From positions 3,783,501 through 3,847,500 of the forward strand of contig NZ_VTFG01000001.1 in the NCBI RefSeq assembly GCF_008692035.1: a DNA stretch of 64,000 bases, read 5' to 3'. A program made the position numbers and the translations under genes. Below the pieces are notes generated by a model. That model made no database searches, was not told where the DNA came from, and was given only the letters and a program-made list of their open reading frames with translations. Source of the stretch: Pseudomonas marginalis (GTDB taxonomy: Bacteria > Pseudomonadota > Gammaproteobacteria > Pseudomonadales > Pseudomonadaceae). Of the stretch, positions 34,617-42,845 are shown piece by piece. Each line of letters starts with the position of its first letter. Position 1 is the stretch's first letter.

Positions 34617-35759
34617 ATGAGCCAACAGCCCTTTCTGCCGTTCTCCAAACCTACCATCGATGAAGCCACCATCTCGGCGGTCGGCGATGTACTGCGCTCG
34701 GGCTGGATCACCAGCGGACCGAAAGTGCAGGCTTTCGAGGCGCAGCTATCGGAATACTTTGGCGGCCGGCCGGTGCGCACCTTCAACTCGGGCACTTGCA
34801 CCATGGAGATCGCCTTGCGTATCGCCGGTATCGGGCCCGGCGATGAAGTCATCACCACACCGATCTCCTGGGTCGCAACAGCCAACGTGATCCTGGAAGT
34901 AGGCGCCACGCCGGTGTTCGCCGACATCGACCCGGTCACCCGCAATATCGACCTGGCCCAGGTGGAAGCCGCAATCACCCCGCGCACCAAGGCGATCATC
35001 CCGGTGTACCTGGCCGGCCTGCCCCTGGACATGCCGATGCTGTACGCACTGGCCAACAAGTACAACCTGCGCATCGTCGAAGACGCCGCCCAGGCCCTGG
35101 GCTCCAGTTGGGATGGCGAACGCATCGGTTCCACCGGGGACTTTGTATCGTTCAGCTTCCAGGCCAACAAGAACATCACCTCTTCCGAGGGCGGTTGCCT
35201 GGTGTTGAACAATGCCGAAGAAGCCCGCCTGGCGGAAAAATACCGCCTGCAGGGCGTCACCCGCACCGGCTTCGACGGCCTGGACGTGGATGTACTGGGC
35301 GGCAAGTTCAACATGACCGACATCGCTGCAGCCATCGGCCTGGGGCAGTTTGCCCACATCGAGAAAATCACCGCCCATCGCCAGCACCTGGCCCGGCACT
35401 ACTTCAAATGTTTCGGCAGTGATTTCGAAGAAAAGTACGGCGCGCAACTGCCGCCGGCTGACTTCGAAAACAGCAACTGGCACCTGTTCCAGTTGGTGCT
35501 GCCGGAGCGCCAAGACGGGCTGCCCGCCCGCGCCACCTTCATGGAGAAAATGCAGGCACAGGGTGTTGGCATTGGCTATCACTACCCGCCGATTCACCTG
35601 CTGAGCCTTTATCGGGCACAGGGGTTCAAGGAAGGTATGTTCCCGGTAGCGGAAAAGGTTGGACGTTTGATCGTGTCGTTGCCGATGTTCACGGCGATGA
35701 CAGAGGCAGATGTGGAGCGGTCGGTGGCGGCGGTAAAGGCGGTCCTGAAGGCGGACTGA
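34617..35759 (+). CDS. DegT/DnrJ/EryC1/StrS family PLP-dependent aminotransferase
   Basis: The 380-residue enzyme belongs to the nucleotide-sugar aminotransferase family. The PLP lysine is Lys185 in SFSFQANKNITSSEGG, the cofactor aspartate lies in VEDAAQALGSS, and the N-terminal RSGWITSGPKVQAFE is typical of ArnB-like enzymes. The family uses glutamate to aminate keto sugars for lipopolysaccharide or glycan synthesis. Here it stands alone, with no other sugar gene beside it, so its substrate cannot be inferred from context. Confidence 0.9.
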   Translation: MSQQPFLPFSKPTIDEATISAVGDVLRSGWITSGPKVQAFEAQLSEYFGGRPVRTFNSGTCTMEIALRIAGIGPGDEVITTPISWVATANVILEVGATPVFADIDPVTRNIDLAQVEAAITPRTKAIIPVYLAGLPLDMPMLYALANKYNLRIVEDAAQALGSSWDGERIGSTGDFVSFSFQANKNITSSEGGCLVLNNAEEARLAEKYRLQGVTRTGFDGLDVDVLGGKFNMTDIAAAIGLGQFAHIEKITAHRQHLARHYFKCFGSDFEEKYGAQLPPADFENSNWHLFQLVLPERQDGLPARATFMEKMQAQGVGIGYHYPPIHLLSLYRAQGFKEGMFPVAEKVGRLIVSLPMFTAMTEADVERSVAAVKAVLKAD

Positions 35760-35784
35760 ACACTCGTGGCCCTGCACGGTTGAA

Positions 35785-35812
35785 TGTGGGAGGGAGCAAG
35801 GCCCCTCCCACA
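35785..35812. repeat. Single degenerate REP stem-loop
   Basis: TGTGGGAGGG at 35785-35794 and CCCTCCCACA at 35803-35812 form a stem around AGCAAGGC. It is a half-element of the REP type and sits between the convergent DegT and gcvH genes, where it may terminate both. Confidence 0.8.
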
Positions 35813-35824
35813 GGGGTCTAGCGT

Positions 35825-36208
35825 TTACTCGCCGATGACCGCCTTGTAGCCAGCCGCATCCAGCAGCTTTTCCAGATCAGCCGGGTTGCTTGGCTTGAGC
35901 TTGAAGATCCACGCGCCGTAAGGGTCGGAGTTCAGCAGCTCAGGGCTGCCACCCAGCTCTTCGTTGACGGCAATCACTTCACCGGCAACCGGGGCGTAGA
36001 TATCCGAAGCAGCCTTCACCGACTCAACCACACCTGCCTGGCCTTCGGCTTCAAACGTAGCGCCGACTTCGGCCAACTCAACAAACACCACATCACCCAA
36101 AGCTTCCTGAGCATGATCGGAGATCCCGACGGTCACCGTACCGTCAGCTTCCAGACGGGCCCATTCGTGACTTTCGGCAAAACGCAGGTCGGCAGGGATA
36201 TCGCTCAT
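35825..36208 (-). CDS. gcvH: Glycine cleavage system H protein
   Basis: This 127-residue carrier has the lipoylated lysine at Lys65 in VVESVKAASDIYAP and the H-protein start LRFAESHEWARLEADG. It shuttles the aminomethyl group between the P, T and L proteins. The ATG at 36208 is preferred to an upstream TTG. gcvT lies 52 bases upstream. No gcvP follows; the next gene downstream is convergent. Confidence 0.95.
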   Translation of the reverse strand: MSDIPADLRFAESHEWARLEADGTVTVGISDHAQEALGDVVFVELAEVGATFEAEGQAGVVESVKAASDIYAPVAGEVIAVNEELGGSPELLNSDPYGAWIFKLKPSNPADLEKLLDAAGYKAVIGE

Positions 36209-36260
36209 AGTCTGTGTCCTCAAGAAGAAATGTCAGCAGCCATTGGCCTGCCGGAAATAG

Positions 36261-37343
36261 TTAGATCAAGGTTTTGCCATGGCGCACGAAGGTCGGTTTG
36301 ACCACTCGAACCGGGTACCACTTGCCGCGGATTTCCACTTCGGCCCGATCGGCAGTCGCCGTCGGTACACGCGCCAGGGCAATGGATTTGCTCAGCGTAG
36401 GAGAGAAACTACCACTGGTGATCTCCCCTTCGCCAACATTGGCGATGCGAACCACCTGGTGAGCGCGTAAAACCCCACGTTCTTCCAGTACCAGCCCGAC
36501 CAGTTTGAACTGCACACCGGCGGCCAACTCTGCTTCCAGCGCCGCTCGCCCAATGAAATTGCGCTCGGCAGGTTCCCAGGCAATGCTCCAGGCCATGTTG
36601 GCCGCCAGGGGCGAAACGTTCTGATGGATGTCCTGGCCGTACAGGTTCATGCCGGCTTCCAGCCGCAGGGTGTCCCGCGCGCCGAGGCCTATGGGGGAAA
36701 TCCCCGCACCGACCAGATCGTTGAAAAACCCCGGCGCCTGATCGGCAGGCAGGACAATTTCCAGGCCGTCTTCGCCGGTGTAACCCGTGCGGGCGATAAA
36801 CCAATCGCCGTCGGCATGCCCTTCAAAGGGCTTGAGCTGGTGGATCAGGGTACCGCGAGACTGGGTGACCAGCTCGGCAATCTTCTGCCGGGCATGGGGA
36901 CCTTGAATGGCGAGCATGGCCAACTCGGGCCGCTCATGCAGGTGCACCTGATAGCTGCCAAGTTGCGCCTGGATCCAGGCCATGTCCTGGTCTCGGGTGG
37001 CGGCGTTGACCACCAGCCGATATCCGGTCTCGGTGCGATAGACAATCATATCGTCCACCACGCCACCCTGCTCATTGAGCATGGCGCTGTACAACGCACG
37101 GCCACAGCCATGCAAACGCTCGACATCATTGGCCAGCAGGTGCTGGAGCCATTCCTTGGCCTGGGGGCCGGTGATATCGATCACGGTCATATGAGATACA
37201 TCGAACACCCCGCAGTCGCGCCGCACCTGATGGTGCTCCTCAACTTGCGAGCCGTAGTGCAAAGGCATATCCCAACCGCCAAAATCGACCATTTTCGCGC
37301 CGAGGGCGAGATGCAGGTCATACAGAGGCGTACGCTGTCCCAT
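36261..37343 (-). CDS. gcvT: Glycine cleavage system T protein (aminomethyltransferase)
   Basis: The 360-residue tetrahydrofolate-dependent aminomethyltransferase starts GQRTPLYDLHLALGAKMVDFGGW, typical of GcvT. Conserved segments are FDVSHMTVIDITG and ARTGYTGEDGLEIVLP. AAGGAGAAAC precedes the ATG at 37343; longer in-frame upstream sequence runs towards fbpB and is not GcvT-like. It releases ammonia and passes the one-carbon unit to folate. Confidence 0.95.
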   Translation of the reverse strand: MGQRTPLYDLHLALGAKMVDFGGWDMPLHYGSQVEEHHQVRRDCGVFDVSHMTVIDITGPQAKEWLQHLLANDVERLHGCGRALYSAMLNEQGGVVDDMIVYRTETGYRLVVNAATRDQDMAWIQAQLGSYQVHLHERPELAMLAIQGPHARQKIAELVTQSRGTLIHQLKPFEGHADGDWFIARTGYTGEDGLEIVLPADQAPGFFNDLVGAGISPIGLGARDTLRLEAGMNLYGQDIHQNVSPLAANMAWSIAWEPAERNFIGRAALEAELAAGVQFKLVGLVLEERGVLRAHQVVRIANVGEGEITSGSFSPTLSKSIALARVPTATADRAEVEIRGKWYPVRVVKPTFVRHGKTLI

Positions 37344-37499
37344 GGGTTTCTCCTTCCGGGCTTGGCGAAGGTGCGCAGCGCCGTTGCCCGTGCCGGACAC
37401 CTTGAATGACAAGGCCTGCAGCCACGTACAGCGACTCGATCCGAAGGACGGACCGCACCGAATGCCGCGCATTGTAGCCGCAAGCCGTAGGACTGGCAC

Positions 37500-39116
37500 C
37501 TAACCGATTGGTCGGGCGGAGCGTCGGATCAGCCCGATGACCGGCAGCAGCCCCACCAGCACCAGCGTCAAGGCCGGCAGAGAAGCCCGCGCCCACTCGC
37601 CTTCGCTGGTCATTTCAAAGATCCGCACCGCCAGGGTGTCCCAGCCGAACGGGCGCATCAGCAGGGTTGCGGGCATTTCCTTGAGCACGTCGACGAACAC
37701 CAGCAGTGCTGCACTCAGGGTGCCGGGCAGCAACAGCGGCAGATACACTTTGCAAAACAGTCGCGGCCCACTCACGCCCAAACTGCGCGCTGCTTCCGGC
37801 AACGAAGGCCGGATGCGCGCCAGGCTGTTTTCCAGCGGCCCGTAGGCCACGGCCAGAAAGCGCACCAGATACGCCAGCACCAGCGCCGACAGACTGCCCA
37901 GCAACAATGGCTTGCCCGCCCCGCCGAGCCAGCCGGACAGCGGCACCACCAGCTCACGGTCCAGGTAACTGAACGCCAGCATGATCGACACCGCCAGCAC
38001 CGAGCCCGGCAAGGCATAGCCGACATTGGCCAGGCTGATACCGGAGCGAATCGCCCGGGTCGGCGCCAGGCGGTTGGCGAAGGCCAGTACCAGCGCCACG
38101 CTGACCGTGATCAGCGCCGCGATGCCACCCAGGTAGAGGGTATGGACGATCAGGCCCGAATAGCGCTCATCCAGGTCGAACCGGCCGCGCTGCCAGAACC
38201 AGGCGACCAATTGCAGCATCGGGATGACAAAGGCACAGGCAAACACCAATCCACACCAGGCACTGGCAGCCGCCGCCTTGAACCCGCGCAAGTGGTACAG
38301 CGCCTTGCCCCGTGGCCGTTCATTGCTGGATCGACTGGCGCCCCGGGCACGCCGTTCGCCATACAGCACCAGCATCACCACCAACAGCAACAGGCTGGCC
38401 AGTTGGGCCGCGCTGGACAGGCTGAAAAAGCCGTACCAGGTCTTGTAGATCGCGGTCGTGAACGTATCGAAGTTGAACACAGACACCGCACCGAAATCCG
38501 CCAGTGTCTCCATCAGTGCCAACGCCACCCCGGCTCCTATCGCCGGCCGCGCCATGGGCAGGGCCACATGCCAGAATGCCCGCAAGGGCGACTGTCCCAG
38601 CACCCGCGCCGCCTCCATCAGGCCCTTGCCCTGGGCGAGGAATGCGCTGCGCGCCAACAGGTACACGTAGGGATAGAACACCAGCACCAGCACGATGATC
38701 ACACCGCTGGTGGAGCGCACCCGCGGCAGGCGCAAGCCGGTGCCGAACCACTCGCGCAGCAGGGTCTGCACGGGGCCTGAAAAATCCAGCAGGCCCACAA
38801 ACACGAAGGCCAGCACATAGGCGGGAATGGCAAAGGGCAGCATCAACGCCCAGTCGAGCCAACGCCGGCCGGGGAATTCGCAGAGGCTGGTGAGCCAGGC
38901 GAGGCTGACGCCCAACAGGGTTACACCGACGCCGACGCCCAGCACCAGGGTCAGGGTGTTACCCAGCAGGCGGGGCATCTGGGTTTCCCACAGGTGGGAC
39001 CAGATTTGCGCGTCGATGCTTTGCCAGGACAGCAACAGCACGCTCAGCGGCAGCAGCACCAGGGCGGCGACGCTGAAGACCGGCAGGTACCAGCGGCGTT
39101 GGGCGGGGTGGGCCAA
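37500..39116 (-). CDS. Iron(III) ABC transporter permease (FbpB/HitB type)
   Basis: The 538-residue inner-membrane protein is a two-module permease with about 12 transmembrane segments. Each half has an EAA-like loop (EAARVLGQSPLRAFWHVALPMARP and EAARSLGVSGPRLFCKVYLPLLLP). This double size is diagnostic of Fbp/Hit/Sfu permeases. The start appears to be TTG at 39116, since no ATG occurs near the first helix. The binding-protein gene lies upstream; a REP doublet separates them. PAO1 has the equivalent genes PA5216-PA5217 beside gcvT. Confidence 0.9.
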   Translation of the reverse strand: MAHPAQRRWYLPVFSVAALVLLPLSVLLLSWQSIDAQIWSHLWETQMPRLLGNTLTLVLGVGVGVTLLGVSLAWLTSLCEFPGRRWLDWALMLPFAIPAYVLAFVFVGLLDFSGPVQTLLREWFGTGLRLPRVRSTSGVIIVLVLVFYPYVYLLARSAFLAQGKGLMEAARVLGQSPLRAFWHVALPMARPAIGAGVALALMETLADFGAVSVFNFDTFTTAIYKTWYGFFSLSSAAQLASLLLLVVMLVLYGERRARGASRSSNERPRGKALYHLRGFKAAAASAWCGLVFACAFVIPMLQLVAWFWQRGRFDLDERYSGLIVHTLYLGGIAALITVSVALVLAFANRLAPTRAIRSGISLANVGYALPGSVLAVSIMLAFSYLDRELVVPLSGWLGGAGKPLLLGSLSALVLAYLVRFLAVAYGPLENSLARIRPSLPEAARSLGVSGPRLFCKVYLPLLLPGTLSAALLVFVDVLKEMPATLLMRPFGWDTLAVRIFEMTSEGEWARASLPALTLVLVGLLPVIGLIRRSARPIG

Positions 39117-39160
39117 GGGTGGGTTCTCAATAATGAAATCTTCAAATCACCACAATCCAA

Positions 39161-39248
39161 TGTGGGAGGGGCTTGCCCCCGATGGCGGTGGATCAGTCAA
39201 CGATGAGTAGACTGACACTCCGACATCGAGGGCAAGCCCCCCTCCACA
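39161..39248. repeat. REP doublet inside the iron-transport operon
   Basis: TGTGGGAGGGGCTTGCCCCC plus GAT at 39161-39183 faces CGAGGGCAAGCCCCCCTCCA and CA near 39226-39248, with a small indel. It occupies most of the 162-base gap between the binding-protein gene and the permease gene. Confidence 0.9.
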
Positions 39249-39278
39249 TTTGGATCTGCGGCGTCCTACAAATTGTAC

Positions 39279-40283
39279 TTAGTTCCAGCCCGCCCGATCC
39301 ATCAGGCGAATGGCTTCAGCCTGGCGCTTGCCCGCCACTTCCACCGGCAATGTATCCGCCACGAACTTGCCCCAGGTCGCCACTTCAGCCGACGGCGGTA
39401 CCGCCGGGTTGGCCGGGAATTCCTGGTTCACGTCGGCAAAGATCTTCTGCGCCTCAGGCGTGGTCATCCACTCCACCAATGCCTTGGCGGCTTCCGGGTG
39501 TGGCGCGTGTTTGGTCAAGCCGATGCCCGACAGGTTCACATGCACGCCACGGTCGCCCTGGTTCGGCCAGAACAGCTTCACCGCCAGGTCCGGCTTCTGC
39601 TTGTGCAGACGGCCGTAGTAGTAGGTATTGACGATACCCACGTCGCATTGCCCGGCGTTGATCGCCTCCAGCACCGCAATGTCATCCGAGAATACGTCGG
39701 TAGACAGGTTATTCACCCAGCCCTTGACGATTTCTTCGGTCTTGGCCGCGCCGTGGGTTTCGATCAGGGTGGCCGTCAGCGACTGGTTGTAGACCTTTTT
39801 CGCCGTGCGCAGGCACAGGCGGCCTTCCCACTGTTTGTCGGCCAGGGCTTCGTAGGTGGTCAGGTCACCCGGTTTGACCCGGTCGGTGGAGTACGCGATG
39901 GTCCGCGCGCGCAGGCTCAAACCGGTCCAGGCATGCGCCGAAGAGCGGTATTGCAGGGGAATGTTCTTGTCGATTACCGGGGAGGTGAACGGTTGCAGAA
40001 TGCCCATTTGCTCGGCCTGCCAGAGGTTGCCGGCATCCACGGTGAGCAGCAGGTCGGCGGTGGCGTTTTCGCCCTCGGCCTTGATGCGCTGCATCAGCGG
40101 CGCTTCCTTGTCGGTGATGAACTTCACCTGGACACCGGTCTTTTGGGTGTAGGCGTCGAACACCGGTTTGATCAGTTCGTCGATACGCGAGGAGTAGACC
40201 ACCACTTCGTCGGCTGCCTGCACGGAGGTGCTGCCGATCAGGGTGAATGCCAGGGCAGTCAGGAGGCGCTTGGGTGCCAACAT
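39279..40283 (-). CDS. Periplasmic iron(III)-binding protein (FbpA/HitA type)
   Basis: The 334-residue protein has a signal peptide at about 1-24 (LLTALAFTLIGSTSVQAA) and the family start VVVYSSRIDELIKPVFDAY. The iron-coordinating tyrosine cluster is at about residues 221-223 (NTYYYGRL). It is the substrate receptor for the permease downstream. No ATPase gene for this system is in the window. An inverted repeat with 8-base arms just upstream (40296-40320) may bind an iron regulator. Confidence 0.92.
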   Translation of the reverse strand: MLAPKRLLTALAFTLIGSTSVQAADEVVVYSSRIDELIKPVFDAYTQKTGVQVKFITDKEAPLMQRIKAEGENATADLLLTVDAGNLWQAEQMGILQPFTSPVIDKNIPLQYRSSAHAWTGLSLRARTIAYSTDRVKPGDLTTYEALADKQWEGRLCLRTAKKVYNQSLTATLIETHGAAKTEEIVKGWVNNLSTDVFSDDIAVLEAINAGQCDVGIVNTYYYGRLHKQKPDLAVKLFWPNQGDRGVHVNLSGIGLTKHAPHPEAAKALVEWMTTPEAQKIFADVNQEFPANPAVPPSAEVATWGKFVADTLPVEVAGKRQAEAIRLMDRAGWN

Positions 40284-40295
40284 GGGTGCGGTCTC

Positions 40296-40320
40296 TCATT
40301 TGCAAAATAAGCGCAAATGA
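40296..40320 (-). promoter_or_regulatory. Inverted repeat upstream of the iron-binding protein gene
   Basis: TCATTTGC at 40296-40303 and GCAAATGA at 40313-40320 are exact reverse complements with a 9-base spacer. The arms resemble half of a Pseudomonas Fur box (GCAAATGA...), but the spacing is longer than in the 19-base consensus. Position (13-37 bases before the start codon) fits a repressor site. Confidence 0.45.
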
Positions 40321-40329
40321 TAGGGACTC

Positions 40330-40366
40330 ACATTTGGTAACGCTCGGCGGAGCCGTTACCAAATGT
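40330..40366 (-). terminator. Stem-loop downstream of the ubi-pepP operon
   Basis: ACATTTGGTAACG at 40330-40342 pairs with CGTTACCAAATGT at 40354-40366 around an 11-base loop. It lies 12 bases past the ubiI-type stop codon on the minus strand. No T-run, so it may be a weak terminator or protect the message. Confidence 0.7.
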
Positions 40367-40378
40367 TGCGTAAACCTG

Positions 40379-41602
40379 TCAGGGCTTGGCCAGGTCCGGC
40401 AGATCCCCGCTCAACCCGAGGGCCTGGCGCACAAACACGGCCTTGGCCTCGGGCATCTGGTCGACCATCTTCAACCCGGCATTACGCAACCAGCGCAGCG
40501 GCAGTTGATCGGCCTGGAACAGGCGCTCAAAGCCTTCCATCGCCGCCATCAGGGCCAGGTTATGGGGCATTCGTCGGCGCTCGTAACGGCTGAGCACCTT
40601 CACATCGGCCAGACGTTCACCGCGTTCGGTGGCCGACAACAACACTTCGGCCAGCACCGCCGCATCGAGGAAACCCAGGTTGACGCCCTGCCCGGCCAAT
40701 GGATGGATGACATGGGCGGCGTCGCCGATCAATGCCAGGCCCTCGGCCACATAGCGTTTGGCGTGGCGCTGACGCAAGGGTACGCACACACGCGGATCGG
40801 CGCTGACCACGCTACCGAGGCACCCTTCAAAGGCGCGCTCCAGTTCACGGCAGAAGCTTTCATCATCCAGCGCCATCAGGCGTTCGGATTCGGCCGGCGT
40901 AGTCGACCAGACGATCGAGCACCAATCTTCCTGCCCGTCCCGTTCCAGCGGCAAAAACGCCAGCGGGCCGGTGTCGGTAAAGCGTTGCCAGGCCGTGCGT
41001 TGGTGCGGCTGGCTGCTGCGCACGCTGGTAACGATGGCGTTATGCAGGTAGTCCCATTCACGGGTCGCGGTGCCGGTCAGGCGGCGCACGGCGGAGTTGG
41101 CGCCATCGGCGGCCACCACCAACGGCGCGCGCAATTTCCGGCCATCGGCCAGGGTCAGCAACCAGCCATCGCCGGAACGGCGCATCTGCTCCAGGCGCGC
41201 ATTCGCCAGCAGGCCCAGGTCGCAGTCGTGCAGACGTTCGAGCAAGGCATCCTGGACCACGCGGTTCTCGACGATATGCCCAAGCACTTCGGCATGCACA
41301 CTGGCCGCCGAAAAGTGGATCTGCCCGGTGCCGCTGCCGTCCCACACCTGCATCTCGCCGTACGGGCTGACGCGTCGTTCAACGATGCCATCCCACACAC
41401 CGAGGCGCTCGAGGATGCGCTGGCTGGCCGCCGACAAGGCACTCACACGGGGTTCGAAGGCCGCCGCGCGGTCGAACGGCTTGACGCTCAGCGGGCTGCC
41501 GTCGAGCAGCAGCACTTGCAGGCCGCTGCCTTGCAATGCCAGCGCCAGGGCGCTTCCGACCATTCCGGCCCCGACAATCAGCACATCTGCGCGCATGTCC
41601 AT
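40379..41602 (-). CDS. ubiI: FAD-dependent ubiquinone-pathway hydroxylase, UbiI/VisC type
   Basis: This 407-residue FAD monooxygenase has the dinucleotide motif VLIVGAGMVGSALALAL at the N-terminus, the DG motif AADGANSAVR in the middle and the second FAD motif LIGDAAHVIHPLAGQGVNLGF. It hydroxylates the ubiquinone ring, most likely at C5. A second start ATG is at 41596. It lies downstream of ubiH in the same operon. The symbol follows the usual layout of Pseudomonas (ubiH and its paralogue in tandem); UbiF- or UbiM-type function cannot be excluded. Confidence 0.85.
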   Translation of the reverse strand: MDMRADVLIVGAGMVGSALALALQGSGLQVLLLDGSPLSVKPFDRAAAFEPRVSALSAASQRILERLGVWDGIVERRVSPYGEMQVWDGSGTGQIHFSAASVHAEVLGHIVENRVVQDALLERLHDCDLGLLANARLEQMRRSGDGWLLTLADGRKLRAPLVVAADGANSAVRRLTGTATREWDYLHNAIVTSVRSSQPHQRTAWQRFTDTGPLAFLPLERDGQEDWCSIVWSTTPAESERLMALDDESFCRELERAFEGCLGSVVSADPRVCVPLRQRHAKRYVAEGLALIGDAAHVIHPLAGQGVNLGFLDAAVLAEVLLSATERGERLADVKVLSRYERRRMPHNLALMAAMEGFERLFQADQLPLRWLRNAGLKMVDQMPEAKAVFVRQALGLSGDLPDLAKP

Positions 41603-41657
41603 GCTTTAAGCCTGTCTCGCTGGCGGCTTGCACCGCACGTAAAAGGATTGATGAGTC

Positions 41658-42845
41658 TCACGCATCGGGACGCGTCCCCAGGCCCATGGCCTGACGGGCG
41701 AACCAACGCTTGGCCGGTGGCAGCAGGTCCAGGCCCAGCAGGCCCATATTGCGGCCCAGGGCGACCAGCGGTTGCGCGCTGCCAAACAGCCGCGTGACCT
41801 GGTCGGAGAAACCCACGGTCAACTTCTGATCCATGCGCTGACGCTCGCGATAAGCCTGCAACGTCGCCAGGTCGCCCGGCACCGCCGGCCCGGCCAACAG
41901 GGCCTCGGCCAAGGCGTGCGCATCACGCAGGGACAGGTTGAACCCCTGCCCGGCAATCGGGTGCAGGCTGTGGGCGGCATTGCCGAGGATCGCCAGGTGC
42001 GAGCGCACTTGCTCTTCGGCTTCCACCAGGGTCAACGGATACAGATGACGGGCGCCGACTTGCTTGAGGGTGCCCAGGCGGTAGCCGAACACGCCCTGCA
42101 ACTCGCTCAGGAAGCTGCGTTCATCGAGATTTGCCAGGCGCTGTGCGTCCATGCCGATACGGGTCCATACCAGTGCGCAACGGTTGTCCGGCAGCGGCAG
42201 CAGGGCCATCGGGCCTTCATCGGTGAAACGCTCGAACGCTTCGCCGTTGTGGGCTTCGCTCGGGGTGATGTTGGCGATCAGTGCGCTCTGGTTGTACGGG
42301 CGGGTTCTCACGCCAATGCCCAATTGCTCGCGCAGGCCGGAGCGGCCGCCGTCGGCGAGCACCGCGAGGTCGCATTCCAGCACGGTTTCATCGTTGAGGG
42401 TCAGGCGGTAGCCATCGGGCAGCGGCTCCAGGCGTGTGACTTCCGCCGGGCAGCGCCAACTCACCACGTCCTTGTCCAGGCCTTGCCACAGGCATTGGCC
42501 GAGCCAGGCGTTTTCCACCACGTAACCGAGGGCCGGCACGCCCTCCTCCATGGCGGACAGTCGCGCGGTGGAGAAGCGTCCGCGGTCCGACACATGGATC
42601 TGCTTGATCGGCTCGGCGCGGCGCGAGATCTGCTGCCACAGGCCCAGGCGCTGATAAATCTGCCGGGCGCCGTAGGACAGCGCCGAAGACCGCGCGTCGT
42701 AGCTCGGCTGGTAGCTGTCGCCGGGCGCGAAGGGTTCGATCAGCACGATCTTCCAGCCACGCGCCTTGGCACCGGCCTGCAACGCCAGCGCCAGGCTCGC
42801 GCCTACCAGGCCGCCACCGATAATCGCCAGGTTGACCCGGCTCAT
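41658..42845 (-). CDS. ubiH: 2-octaprenyl-6-methoxyphenol hydroxylase
   Basis: This 395-residue FAD monooxygenase has IIGGGLVGASLALALQAGA at the N-terminus, LADGGRSGLREQLG in the middle and LGNAAHSLHPIAGQGFNLSLRD near the C-terminus. It hydroxylates C1 of the ubiquinone precursor ring. Its start overlaps the pepP stop by four bases, and the UbiI-type paralogue follows. PepP-UbiH-UbiI adjacency is the standard gammaproteobacterial order. Confidence 0.92.
   Translation of the reverse strand: MSRVNLAIIGGGLVGASLALALQAGAKARGWKIVLIEPFAPGDSYQPSYDARSSALSYGARQIYQRLGLWQQISRRAEPIKQIHVSDRGRFSTARLSAMEEGVPALGYVVENAWLGQCLWQGLDKDVVSWRCPAEVTRLEPLPDGYRLTLNDETVLECDLAVLADGGRSGLREQLGIGVRTRPYNQSALIANITPSEAHNGEAFERFTDEGPMALLPLPDNRCALVWTRIGMDAQRLANLDERSFLSELQGVFGYRLGTLKQVGARHLYPLTLVEAEEQVRSHLAILGNAAHSLHPIAGQGFNLSLRDAHALAEALLAGPAVPGDLATLQAYRERQRMDQKLTVGFSDQVTRLFGSAQPLVALGRNMGLLGLDLLPPAKRWFARQAMGLGTRPDA

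Noticed and set aside
40330..40366. Hairpin considered as an sRNA gene
   Set aside because: No promoter elements or T-run; simplest reading is a 3'-end structure of the ubi operon.
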